Shown: one piece after another, positions 39,100 through 52,119 of the stretch
Position numbering within the stretch: position 1 is the stretch's first letter
Layout: the number at the start of each line of letters is the position of its first letter
NCBI GenBank assembly: GCA_963573385.1
Contig: CAUYLG010021637.1
Span: 32,162 to 96,161 of the forward strand
Source of the DNA: Cacajao melanocephalus
Lineage: Eukaryota > Chordata > Mammalia > Primates > Pitheciidae
Direction: 5' to 3'
Length of the DNA stretch: 64,000 nt
Program-made: the position numbers and the translations under genes
Notes under the pieces: generated by a model
Seen by the model: only the letters and a program-made list of their open reading frames with translations
Told to the model about the DNA's origin: nothing
Database searches by the model: none

Positions 39100-40609
39100 C
39101 ATGCTAGACATACTATGCTAGCAATGCAATGCAAAATGGGGTCAATCCCCAACAAAACACATAAAAACCGTAAGAGTTTTCGGTTGAGTTGCATGGGTTA
39201 GGAAAGGCCTCCCAATGAGGTAAAAATTTAGATGGATATGGAATTTTTGAAGGAACCCATTTAGATAAAAATCATTGTGGTATTTGTGATATGACAACTG
39301 TCTTTCCTGAAAGCTTTATCAACCAAGGCAAGTTAATATTGGAGGGAGACACACTGTGGCTGGTTGTTCATGATCACAGAAGTGGGGAGAAACTAGGTTG
39401 AAGCTGTTCTTTAGCTTAATTGGATCCTGTTGTTTAACAAGTATAGGAATCAAAAATAACAATTTAATGTTTTGTACATGGCTGTGTGGGCTCAGTAATC
39501 CATAGTTTCAAAAAATATGATTCTGATGTTCAGCCAGATTTAAGAGCCAATGCATTATTAGTCATATCTCCATGGAAGCACTGTGTTCAAATTGGGAACT
39601 TAAGTTCAAGGGAGAGATGTAGAGCTTGGAGAAAATCCAGAGAAAAGCAATCAAAGCCATTAAAAGTTAGGATGGTGAAATTCTAGAAGAAATGGTAAAT
39701 GAAATGAAGAACAGAATGCTAAGGGAGAATCAGACTTTGAATATGGAAACTGCTGTTATATGGGTGGTAGCTGATAGTTGTTCTCTGGGTGTATGAGAGA
39801 ATAAAAAAGTGGGAGTGAGCAAAAATGGGAGCAATTGGGATTTAAAACAGATTTGCCAGCAAAGTCTTGACAAGATCTGTGAGAGACTTGTTGGGAAGTT
39901 AAAAATGGAGATTATGGTATATGGGTAGATTTTTTAAAGGTGTAATTTGCATTGATGTCAAAAGGCAAGAGACAGATAGGCAAAATATCATTACTTCATA
40001 TATATTCAGATTACTCAGGGCTGACCCTTAATCTCATCTACCAAGGGGCCACAAACAAGAACACACTTAAAGAATGTTAATTTACATGACTAAGGGCCCT
40101 GGTCTCTCTCTGGTGATTATAGATACTTTCTGTGTACTTGGAGAATGAAGAATAGGGAGGGAGAGGTCGTTTGTGTCCCTATGAATGTTGGAGGCTGGAA
40201 AAAATTGCACTGCATTAAAAAAATTCTCAGACTCTCTAGCAATTGGCCATGATGGGGGTTCATTGCCATTGGTCCACGGAGTGGGGACTGAGCCTAGAAT
40301 TAGATTAGGTCTGGAAGAGCGCTTGCAGACACTCTAGTTTAGTGCTTCCCCAAGTGTGTTTGAGAAACAAACAGGGTGGGAATGTTAGGACTTTCCACTA
40401 AAGAAAAAAAGGACTTCCGTAGTCATATAAATTCTTATGATGCTGAGTTAAAAAGTTAAATGTATTTATTGCAGGGATTCTCAGAGGCCTGATTCTTCCA
40501 GGAGGGCATAGTAGCAAGCACATGCACTGGTGTATCTTATCAGCACATTTCTCCATGAAATACTTTGAGACAAAAGGAGTAGTCTGGACCCACTCCCTTC
40601 TCTAGTTTT
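39100..40609. other. Unique sequence, no feature seen
   Basis: About 1.5 kb without recognised repeats or genes. Confidence 0.45.
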
Positions 40610-40705
40610 TAAGAATAGCAACCTGAAGTTCACAGAGGTAAAGGGAGTTACTCATATATAGACTTAGTAACAGGTCAAGACATAGAAACAAGTCTCCGAA
40701 ATTTT
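40610..40705 (+). mobile_element. MIR fragment
   Basis: AACCTGAAGTTCACAGAGG, GGAGTTACTCATATATAG, AGTAACAGGTCAAGAC is a degraded MIR core. Confidence 0.45.
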
Positions 40706-41024
40706 GGAGAGTACTTTTTCAGGACTCCACTATGTTACAGTTATATACTTCTATTAGTTAAATAGTTATCACTTCTAGGATGCATTTGGGACAAACCAAC
40801 ATGAACAGTTCTTATACATACCTGATGAAACACTGTTGATAATCAAAGCCAACAGGATCAACTGCAAAACTCATACCACCATGAAGATATCACGTGATAT
40901 TGACCAATGAGAAAGTTGTGATTGGAAATGATCTTGAAACCACTGTATTGAAGACAGTCTCAGGTCAACATTTTAGCTTGCTCTGTATTATATTACTGCA
41001 GCACAAAGTTCTGCATGAAGGTCT

Positions 41025-41305
<281 letters not shown>

Positions 41306-41312
41306 AAGGTCT

Positions 41313-42549
41313 TAATTTTCTATAGAAACTTCCTTTATGAGTACTACTCTATGCTTCTAATACATGGTTTATGCGTACATAGGCATTTACCTCACGCACG
41401 GGGTAGAGGGTGAAACAGATAATGCATTGCAGATGGATGTTGGGAGTCAAGTAAATTGCTACCAATTAAGTTATTTCTGATAAAGTGATTCTTTATGCCT
41501 TATCTATTAAAAACAAAGCAAAACAAAACAAAAACACCTCTCTGTGCCATTTCCCCCTAAGGAATAGAAAGCATTAATCTATGTATCTGAATAGCAACCA
41601 CAGATCGTTATTTAAGCACAAATTCCCTGCTGTAATTTGTGTTTTTGACCATTTTATACACAAAGCAATTAATTTAATTTTGGATAAAAGATACAGAGTA
41701 GTAAAAGGAATCGGGACCAAATAATTGTTGTTTTTTAAAAAAAAATTATGCAAGAGTTTTCTAGAGCCTTTGTTCTGTAGTTTTTCAAAGCCAGCTATAT
41801 TTGTGCCTGTTGGAAGAAGCTGACTCCTGCTGTGTGCAGCTTGGTTGCAGAGGCAGCATATTCTGCTAGTATATTTTAGCTGTTTTTATGCTGAGATGAA
41901 TAGGCTATTTGAAGTGAAAGGCAGACTGGTAGTTCCTATTGGAATGAAAGGATCATAAATCCATTCATGCCAAACTGAACACAGTTAGACAATGCACTGA
42001 AGGCAATTTTTATCTGGTAATTACTGTCTTTGTTCAGAAGCTTTGCCAGTGCTAACTGATTGAAAAGCTCCCAGAACAAATAGTAAAAGGACACAGCTCC
42101 TTCATTAGCCTAAACTGCATTTGAATCGAGCCTGCCTTTGATGACATTTTGTTTTTCTTTTTAAACAAAGAGTTAATGTGCTTTTTAATTTGTGTATTTA
42201 AATTCTAGGGAGATGGGAAAGGATCATTATCTCCCATCTTCCTAACCTTGCCTAGAGTAGGTCTTCTAAATGAGACAGACTTTCCTATTTGAGAGCTTTA
42301 CATTTATGGCTGCTACCTGACAAGGCAAGGGTCAGTAAACAGGCCAGATGGCTGGAAAAGCTCCTGAAGATTGGAGGGATAAATGAGCACATTAAAGACT
42401 CTATTGGATGGAGAGCAAGTAACACCCAGATTAGCAAATTTCCTTTCTTTGGGGGTCATCTTGACTCTCCATTTTCATGGACATTGACATATTTGGCCCT
42501 TGCAATCAACTGTCTTGGTCCTTCAGGATGCTAATGCTGACCTAACTTC
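41313..42549. other. Repeat-free stretch, candidate conserved noncoding DNA
   Basis: No mobile element recognised in over 1.2 kb. 41640-42200 carries several homeodomain-like AT cores (TTAATTTAATTTT, GGTAATTACTG) and E-box-like or HMG-like sites. The conserved-element idea is inference only. Confidence 0.35.
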
Positions 42550-42667
42550 TTTATGCAGAAAGAGTGAAAGAAATAAAGAAGGAAATAAGAGGGAAGGGGG
42601 AAAGGGAGAAGGAAGGAAGGAAGGAAGGAAGGGAGGGAGGAAGGAAGGAAGGGAGGGAGGAAAGAAA
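42550..42667. repeat. GGAA/GAAG microsatellite, purine-rich
   Basis: From about 42608 there are five consecutive GGAA units, then GGGA pairs, three more GGAA, two GGGA and GGAA. It is preceded by purine-rich GAAAGAAATAAAGAAGG sequence. One strand is nearly all purine. Confidence 0.95.
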
Positions 42668-42902
42668 CCGGGAATTACTCTGGTCACCCAAGACTTCCTT
42701 GTAAAATTATAGATAAAATAAAAACTTTTCTGTCTTGTTTGAAGATCCATTTTTCAGTCAAATAACATTTATGAAATACTTTTGTGTGTGCCCAAAGTTA
42801 CTTCTAGACTGTCTTTGTAATCTTGCCAATGATTTAACTGAGCTATGTGCTGCTTACGATATGTTTCTGGTTGGCCTGGAAATGTTGAAAGATGAAGATT
42901 GT

Positions 42903-43003
42903 AAATGAAAAGACATTCAGTGAGATACTGTTAATTGATACCTACTTGATGGCAGTCATTGGAGGTGGAAGATAAGTAAAGTCACAGCTCCTCTTTTAAA
43001 GAG
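42903..43003 (+). repeat. Ancient repeat, copy 1 of a local pair
   Basis: TTAATTGATACCTACTTGATGG, GTGGAAGATAAGTAAAGTC, ACAGCTCCTCTTTTAAAGAG. A similar segment (about 80%) lies at 43194-43290. Both resemble a common mammalian repeat with a 'CCTACTATGTGCCAGGCAC'-type core, so they may be independent insertions. Confidence 0.55.
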
Positions 43004-43193
43004 GCTGTTAATTAAACAATATCAGTGTGTGCTTGTGGTCCAAATACTTATTATTTAGATACTCACAGATTGGATAAGGAAGCAAAAGTAAACATAACAT
43101 TTAAAAACTATGCTAAGAAATTAACCACTTAATAAAGTTTATCCTCAATCACATATTGTGTGAGCATCTATGCTAGTCAATATTTGAAGACCT

Positions 43194-43290
43194 AAAATGA
43201 AAAGCCATTAAATTCAGCTAATACTAATTGGTACTTACTTTATGGCAATCACTGGTGGTAGAAGATAAGTAAGTCACAGCTTCTCCATTA
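43194..43290 (+). repeat. Ancient repeat, copy 2 of a local pair
   Basis: CTAATTGGTACTTACTTTATGG, GGTAGAAGATAAGTAAGTC, CAGCTTCTCCATTAAAGAG parallel the copy at 42903. Confidence 0.55.
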
Positions 43291-43299
43291 AAGAGTTCA

Positions 43300-45782
43300 T
43301 AGTCTAGCAAAGGAGGAGCTTTGTAAGTAACTGCCACTGAATGCGGCTGTTGTAAAATCTAACGATGCAATGAAAATAGTTGTTAAATGGAAACCAAAAA
43401 ACTTGCTAACAGGAAGGAGTTCACAAAGCTGATGATGCTAGAGAATGGCTCAAATCATTGGCAAAGCCAAAATAAGAATCTGGTAGAGTTAATTTGGGAA
43501 AAATAGAAACTTAACAAGGATGATGTCAGAAGATGGGAGTCAAAAAACAATTTGAATATCAAAGGCTTTAGAGAGGTCTGTGGGGAAACTGATGAAACCG
43601 CCGATGTTTTTGTAAAGATGACCTTACTTATGACTGTGCACAAAAGTCAACTGTGAAGACAGGGCTGCACAAAACTATCATACAGTTTTGACAGAACTGT
43701 GCCAAAAGAAAAATCAACACTTATGTCATTGTTGCTCATTTTAAGAGGATATGGCAATTATATCCTGAACTTTTCACAAACAAGAAAATATGAAATGTAT
43801 TTTCCTACGTTTTAAAACAATTTAGTTTTCTTTTCAGAATAACTAATCTTTTTTCGAGTACTTACTGTGACATTTAGTTTCTATTTTGGGTGGATTAATT
43901 TTTTTTTTTACATTGCTCACCCATGCCTCTAATTCAAATATCAAAAACGTTAGCCTCTTCACTTTAATTTTTCTTTCTAACTCCAGAAGCTTTTTTCTTT
44001 GTACTCTTGAGTTTCCTTAAGTGTGCTTATGGTTGTTGCATTCACGTTGTCATATGCCTCCTTTACTCTTGAGAATTCTGTCCTGACTGATATTTCTCTT
44101 CCTAGTTGCTGGGTCCTATGTGATGTGATGTGGTATTGTTTTTCTTTGAAGACCCACTGGGAATGTTACAGGTGGTTTAATTTTAAAAGGACTTTTTCAG
44201 AAATAAATTACGCTTGGGTAATGAAGGCTTTCCATATTTATAACACAATATGATAAGCATGTACATTGATAAGCAACTACAAACAAATATAAAAATAGTT
44301 GAAACTGAAGGACTGTTCTTTTGAAATGCACTCAATGCATGCACATTTCCTACAATATTTCACAGCAGTGCTCTTTTGAGTTAGATATTCTCAGGGTCCA
44401 ATCTATGGGAAGAAGAAGATGATGATGAATCTATGACAATGACTGGCTACTGATTTCTGAACTGGAGAGATAAATACCAGCTCATGTTGTCAGTCCAGGA
44501 TGCTGGGACGCTGGGATACTGTAAAACAGTCCAGATTTGCTTGCTGCCTCCGACTTCTGATTTCATCCTTGTTCTCAGGCTGCCCAGCCACATGATTTAC
44601 CTTGGTCCTAGATTACCTCCAAGTTCACCAGGCCATACAGGGTCTTGAGGAATGCAGGTACCTAAGCCCCTCCTCTGCTGTTGAGAGAATTGCCAAGCCA
44701 GAATGAGTGGAGTGTTAGCTAATAATTCTGGAAAGGCTTCTCTAGGTGCAAGCATTTGTATTCATTCCAGTTACTTTCTTTCATTTTTTAAGACCCTTGA
44801 TATCTGAGTATTGGCAAGAGTATCATGCAAAGCTATTGCTTTGTTGATTATGTTGGCTTGGACAATCACTTAAGTGCTGGTGTTCTATTCCTCACAATAA
44901 ATGGAGGTGTGAACATTGTGATCTTGGGCTCCAGTGGCCAGGAGGAGAGCAGATACTCCTCTCCACAGGTTCCTATCAGAGATACTTAAGAGCACAGAGA
45001 TGGGAAAACTGACCCAGCAATATCACGCTGTCATTTGTAAGCTTTCAGACTCCCATTTCATTCCTTTTTTTCCTGCTGCTAACTCTTAGATGTTGCATTC
45101 CAACTATTATGATGCTGTCAAGGATTGGTAGTTTTAAGGCATATTCATCCTGTAGCCCAGTATTTCCAGCTTCCATTGTGGCCAATCATAGTACAGAGTT
45201 TCATTGCAAAAAGACGAATCTGACATCTAAAAAAGTATGGAAAATGTATGTAACTGTACAGAAGTCTCTTACGCTAAGGGGAGGATGACTCATATCACAC
45301 AGCCACATTTCTACAAATCACCAGAATCATTCACCCCTGCAGTGCCACTCAACACAGCGAGATAGCTCTCTAGCTCCCCATCTCTAGAAACTTCCCCAAA
45401 CTTCCCCAAACTTCCCTGAAGCCCACTCCTCCCTGCCTCTCTTCTGACTTGCAGCTTTTTCTTTTTGGGATTACTTCTTCCTAAGAGCAACTCCCTGCTT
45501 TTCCTAACAAACCAGCCTAGTCTTCCCTTTCTCCTGACTTCCCTGTTGCTACCGTCCGTCTTGTTCAACAAAAACCTGAAAACAGTATGTGCCTTGTAAG
45601 GCGAGGGAAAAACAAGAACGGCTGTGAATGCTCTTTGTGTACCTCAATGTTTGTGTACTTTGAATATTTTGTCCCTGTGAGAGTCCCTTATGAGAATTCT
45701 GCCACTACCTTGAGCAAAAATCCTTGTAAAACTATTTTTCACACGACACTGAAAGTCCTCCTGGAGCTTCTCTTTAAAACAG
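43300..45782. other. Unique sequence, no feature seen
   Basis: About 2.5 kb of mostly AT-rich unique DNA. Small tandem AACTTCCCC units occur near 45390-45417. No gene recognised. Confidence 0.45.
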
Positions 45783-45857
45783 ACTCAGCAAACATTTTCT
45801 GTAAAGAACCAGATAGTAAATATTTTTTGTTTTGCAGGTTATAATATTTCTGCTGTA
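45783..45857 (+). mobile_element. hAT-type DNA transposon fossil, part 1
   Basis: CAGCAAACATTTTCTGTAAAG, AACCAGATAGTAAATATTTT are the left side of a common non-autonomous element. It is split by an Alu and resumes at 46141. Confidence 0.6.
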
Positions 45858-46270
<413 letters not shown>

Positions 46271-46275
46271 CAAAA

Positions 46276-46451
46276 CAGTGCTTTTTCAATCTTGGCTGGC
46301 CATTAGTACTACCTGGAGAGCTTTTTCAAATCCTGATGCTCAGGCCATATCCTAGACCAATTAAATTAGGACCTCTGGGGTGGGACCCAGTCATGCACAT
46401 TTTAAAGTTCCTCAGGTGAGCCTAATGTGCAGCCAAGGTTTTGCCTGCTCT
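46276..46451 (+). mobile_element. hAT-Charlie fossil (MER20/MER5 group)
   Basis: CAGTGCTTTTTCAATCTTGG, ACTACCTGGAGAGCTTTTTC, CAGACCAATT-type sequence, CTCTGGGGTGGGACCCAG and AATGTGCAGCCAAGG are ordered marks of these short terminal-inverted-repeat elements. Confidence 0.65.
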
Positions 46452-46682
46452 AAAACTCAGGAACCAGCCACCTGGAAACTTACGGGACCTAATCCCAGCC
46501 TGGAGAGATACTCACCTCTCAATCCCTGGAGTGCCCAGGTGGGGCCTCCTGTGAGCCGCCCTATTCCTTTACCCTAGTGCATCCTAAAAATGTGGTCATT
46601 TTCCACATGTACATGAAAGGCTGAGAAGCACCGACTTAGGAAATAAGCAGCCACAAATGCAAACACCATGCTAAAGTTACTG

Positions 46683-46880
46683 GCACTTCAGCATGCTACA
46701 GGCATGTACCACCAGTTAGCCAGGTGTGGTGGCACGTGCCTGTAGTCCCAGCTACTTGGGAGGCTGAGGCGAGAGGTTCACTTGAGCCCAAGAGCTCGAG
46801 GCTGCACAGTGAGCCATGATTGTGCCACTGCACTCCAGCCTGGGTGACAGAGAGAGACCCCGTCTCAATAACTAAATATA
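46683..46880 (+). mobile_element. Partial Alu with inverted 5' end, 11-bp TSD
   Basis: Alu sequence from TTAGCCAGGTGTGG onward is sense. It is preceded by CTACAGGCATGTACCACCA (46696-46714), an inverted copy of TGGTGGCACGTGCCTGTAG (46727-46745), and 13 bases of unknown origin. Flanks TAAAGTTACTG at 46672-46682 and 46881-46891 show the whole structure inserted at once. Confidence 0.85.
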
Positions 46881-46891
46881 TAAAGTTACTG

Positions 46892-48792
46892 AAATTCCTT
46901 GGATAGTGATACATGGAATAGTTGTTTCTTTGATAAAACTAAATTTAACTATTCACTATCATCTGAACTGAAAAATATTAATACATTCAACTCCTACTTT
47001 TTCTTGGTCTCATAGGCTACATTTAAAACTGTGATTTTAACAGCACTGTCTCTCTCTAGGGAGATGAAAATAAACTGTATTTTCTGTAAGTAAATCAGAA
47101 ACCCATTCCTCAGTTTGCGGCTGTGTTTTTTAAGTCTTCTGGATCATGTCTTAGTTTTTAACAGTGGAGGACTGGGTTAGACTAATACATTTCTCTTTTA
47201 ATTGGAACCTGGGTTCAAGCAGATGGAAATGCTGTTTTAAGTTACTCTGAAGCTGAATTGTCCGTGACCATTTAACTTGAAGTGTAACACTTTGTAGAGA
47301 CGATCTCTCCATGGATAGGACTCCATTGTACCTGATTTACTGCTTCTCGGCTGTCATTTAAGAAAGCCTTGCAGCTGGCCATCAGCCATGAAAGAAATCC
47401 ACTGCTTTTCTACTTGGCAAGCCTTGGCCTGTTACGTACTTTCAATTGTCACTGAAACACTGACCTAACAAGACACTCGGACTTCAGCGCTAGCAAAGAC
47501 ACTTCGTCTAGTATTGAGCTAGAATTATGAGGATGGAGGAGGCAGTAAGCCCCACTGCACATCCCATTCTCCCTCCTCTTGGTCCGAGGAGCACATGCTG
47601 GCTCATGGCCTTTGGAATGAGTCTTTGAAAAGCCAGCTCATTGTCTCACGGATACCTTGGCAGTAGATCATGCCACATGCCCTCCCTATGCCTCATTTGG
47701 TTGGTTCCAAAAAAGTTATGAGTTTATTACGGCAGGCTCAAGGGCTGCTAAAGGAAGAAAAGAACACCAGTAGAAGGTGTTTTTGGTGTTTTAAAAGACT
47801 CTTTGGAGAACTTCACATGAGGACAATGACTCAAGGTGGTCCCTTCCAGATTTTCAGCTCTTTCCATGGCAGCTCTGGGAGAACAGAGACCTATTTGAAA
47901 GGCTGACAGGGCCTCATGGTTATGTTGACAAAGAAATTCATATTACCTTGAGAAAATATTAGTGGTACACATCAAAAATGGGGAAGGGAGATAAAGTCCA
48001 CTCCTTTTTAGCGTTTCCACCGGCACCCTTGGCAGTGCCATTGAGTCCTTTGGATTCCTAACTCAAGTGATTCTGAGTAGGCCTAGAATTTGCCCAGATG
48101 TTTTGCAGTGGCAAATTCTCATTTGAGTTGAATAGTAACGGACGTAGAAGAAAATATACTACAGAGGGTAACAGGTGCCATGAGTGATTTTGCTCAGGCT
48201 TTTTAGAAGACTCACTTTCTGTTCTTTGCTTAGTCAAGGCCCATCTACTTCTGTCTTCACCTCAAAGCATTCCATAACTGCCCAGGCCCCAGTAATTAGC
48301 CTTCTTCAGATCTTCACATTTGTTCCTTAAATGAAAACAGCTGCTCTATTTAGAGGCACAATGAAGACACTGGCTTGTGTATCCTAATTTTCCTCCTGGG
48401 CTAATCCCTGAGGCACTTTCATGAAACTCCCAGGGCTCTAAAACAACAAATTTGAACAATCATTGGCCTCCACCATTTTCCTAGCATGTAGCATAAGATA
48501 ACTTGTGTTGTGTTTTATCTATTGATTTTTATTGTACAGAAGTAATAAATATTTATCAATATTTGGAAGATACAGGTATATGAAAAGAAAAAAATAAAAA
48601 TGCTTGTTATCCCAGACTCTGAGATGAACACTAGTAACATTTTGGACTTTTCCATTTTGATCATTAATCTATGAATTTTTATGGGTATTTATGCTCATGA
48701 ATATTGATTTAAAGCTAGGCTTTTATTTCAACCTAATATTTTAAGATGAATAATTTTAGTGTCATTCATTATTTTTATCCAAGGTCATTTTT
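46892..48792. other. Unique sequence, no feature seen
   Basis: About 1.9 kb with no recognised repeat and no supported gene. Confidence 0.45.
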
Positions 48793-49367
<575 letters not shown>

Positions 49368-49379
49368 TTATATAAATGG

Positions 49380-49720
49380 AATATTGTACTATGTACTCTT
49401 TGCGTCTGTATTCTTTTACTCAGCATACTTATTTTGAGGTTCATATTGTTGCCCATATCAATAGTTTAATCCCTTTTATCACTGAAGAATATTCCATTGT
49501 ATGGATATACCACAATTTAACCACTCACATGCGAATGTGGACATTTGTATTGTTTCCAGTTTTGGGCTATTAGAAATACATCTTCTTTTAACATTTATGT
49601 ACATATGTTTGTGAGATCATATACTTTCTTTTTCCTTGGATCTGAGGTAATTTTAATGGCTGCATTATACTCCATTGTATGAATGTACCCTTGACAATCT
49701 AACGCCTATTTCTGATATTT
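49380..49720 (-). mobile_element. L1M 3' end, antisense, part 2
   Basis: ATATTGTACTATGTACTC, GAATATTCCATTGTATGG, ATACCACAATTTAACC, GGACATTTGTATTGTTTCC. A second TACTCCATTGTATGAATG near 49668 suggests a further L1 piece. Confidence 0.8.
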
Positions 49721-50258
49721 AGATTGACTCATGATTTAGATTACCTTGAAAGTAAAGTCTGATATCTAAGACAAGGATTTGTAAGTAATTTATGTGAGAG
49801 AAGCAGAAGTGAGTAAATCAAGGAAAGGAGCAAAGCCACAAAGGTGCGTTAGTGAGCTGCTGATCGCCATGGGCAACTGAAACTCAATCCCATGGGGTCC
49901 CTCAGAGGAATCATGTAGAATACTCCTCAAAATGGTCTCTGGATGGAGAAGTTGGGGCACTCATCCTCCATTTCCTTCTCTCATTTGTGGACTGTGGTCC
50001 CCTGGGAATATTAACTACCCCACATCCTCTGCCACATCTAACATAGGCAGAATGGCCTTATATGGCATCCCAGAAAACTCTGAAGTAGAAAAGCTTTGAG
50101 CCAGCAAGGTAAGCCCACAGTGAAAGGCTGGAACCATGCATGAAAGTGTTCACCACAGGTGTACTAAGAGCAAGGGCTGAGGACAGTAGTGTGAAGAATA
50201 TATCTTGCTTCAGTGGTGTCTTATTTTGCTATTATTTACAACTGAGCATCGAACATCT
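49721..50258. other. Unique sequence, no feature seen
   Basis: No gene or repeat recognised. Confidence 0.4.
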
Positions 50259-50275
50259 TTGCACTTAGACTATTA

Positions 50276-50568
50276 TTTTTTTTGAGACAAGGTCATACTC
50301 TGTCTTTCAGGCTGAAATGCAGTGGAGCAATCATAGCTTACTGCACTCTTGACCTCATGGGCTCAAGCACTCCTTCTGCCTTAGCCTGCAGAATAGCTGG
50401 GACTACAGGTGTACGCTACCATACCTGGCTAATTGATTTTTCCATTTGTTTTCTAGAGAGGCGGTCTCACTTTGTTGCCCAGGCTGGTCTCCAACTCCTG
50501 AGCCTAAGCAATCCGCCTCCTCAGCCTCCCAAAGTGTTGGGATTACAGGCGTGAGCTACGCATTCGGC
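50276..50568 (-). mobile_element. AluJ-like, antisense, with 17-bp TSD
   Basis: Diverged antisense Alu flanked by identical TTGCACTTAGACTATTA at 50259-50275 and 50569-50585. Confidence 0.95.
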
Positions 50569-50590
50569 TTGCACTTAGACTATTAAGTTA

Positions 50591-50636
50591 TATATGAATA
50601 TAACTTAAACATAATAGTTTAAGTTATATTCATATA
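50591..50636. repeat. Perfect 20-bp AT-rich inverted repeat
   Basis: Left arm 50591-50610 (ends TAACTTAAAC) and right arm 50617-50636 (starts GTTTAAGTTA) are exact reverse complements with a 6-base loop. GTTATATTCATATAA also recurs in direct orientation at 50623-50637 and 50646-50660. Confidence 0.95.
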
Positions 50637-50660
50637 ATATGTTATGTTATATTCATATAA

Positions 50661-52119
50661 GTGGAGTGAGCTGCTAGATTAAAAGGTATGTGTGTTGAAA
50701 AGGGTTTTGATTCTAGTCACCACATTACTCCTTGGAAAGGCCTCAGTTTACCTCTCAGAGGTTGTAGATGGGGACACCTGTTTCTCTGCTCCTTTGCCAA
50801 CAGTGAGCATTTTCATTAAATGAATAAGGAGAAATTCTGCTAATGGTCAAAATGGTTTACTATTTTATATTCCACTTAATTACAGGCCCCACGTATCAAG
50901 AGACCACACCTTATTCATCAGACACTGGATTCACAAATGAGCATATTTAAAGCAAACATCAAAATTTGTCCACGGGGATGGGACTTTGGGCCTGTAAAAA
51001 CAGCCTATGGACAGACTGTGCAGCACCCTAGTTCCTGAGCTGTCTTTCCCAGTTAACCCCTTCTGATGTGATTTCTGGATTCATCAGGTGATTTCTGCTC
51101 TGCTGCTGAACAGAACTGGGGCCTGTTCAGTGGCTCACTTAACCTGTGCCTTGCTGGTTTGATGCTGGGCCCATGCTTGCCCTCACAACTGACTTCTGTC
51201 TTTTACGTTTCTGCAAAAATCTTGTGTCTTACCTAACAGCTTGTCTTCATTGCAGCCTGCCATGTAGTTAGGACATATGGGACTTTTTGACGCTTCATAA
51301 TCCTAGAAGTCAGGCCAATGACCCTGGCTATAGACCTTATTATGTCTGACAGGACTCAAGAGGCTGCCCCAAGACCCCAAATCTTAACTAATTAAGACAC
51401 ATGAGGAAGAGATCTTTTGAGAATAGACAGAGAGGACTACTTGCTGGGATTTCATTTTGGGCACAAGGCATGACTGTGCATCCCAGGCTGTGACCCAAAT
51501 GTCTGCCTTGGGGCTTCTGCGCTCTTCTCTGTCCTGGGCTTTCACCTGTTGGGTTGGCACTGCCTGTGGCCCCACACGAGCCTATCCCCTTTCTGACAGC
51601 TGTGCTCCAACAGGTGGTGATGGATCCACCCTCATCGCCTGCTGTCTGCACTGACATTTGATCACTTGAAGCTGTTCATTTGCTTCCATGTACACGTTTT
51701 GCCCTTCGTCAGCTTGCCAGCCAGCAGTAGTTTTTAAATCTGTGACATGCATGGCTAGCTTCCCAGGGCTGACCACAATCATCCCAACTGCAACACCCAC
51801 AGATGGCTATATGTCAGGGCTTCATTTGACCTGCCATTTGGCTTAAGAGAAAGGGTGTGGAGAAAGGTCATAGACAAAGGATAGGAACAGGGGCAAATCA
51901 GAAAGCCTCTGAAGAGACTGGACAGCATTATTGTCTGGGAGAATCGACAGTCCTGATATCAGAGACTGACCCTACAGGAATCCCACACATTTCCTTTTCT
52001 AAATAACCTCACTTAATGAACAGCAATGTTTCCATTTTAAACTGTTTTTCTTTGTTTCATTTTGGTTTTTTACCGTTATACAGACTATGACGACAGGTCA
52101 ATGGAGTATGGACCATGAT
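50661..52119. other. Unique sequence, no feature seen
   Basis: About 1.5 kb. Overlapping open frames of 60-90 codons at 51384-51800 occur on both strands but show no domain. Confidence 0.4.

Noticed and set aside
42523..42750. Proline/serine-rich frame on the minus strand
   Set aside because: Its PSLPSFLPPFLPSF run is the translated GGAA/TTCC microsatellite.
42903..43290. Local segmental duplication (third pair)
   Set aside because: Both copies resemble a common ancient mammalian repeat, so independent insertion explains the similarity better than local duplication.
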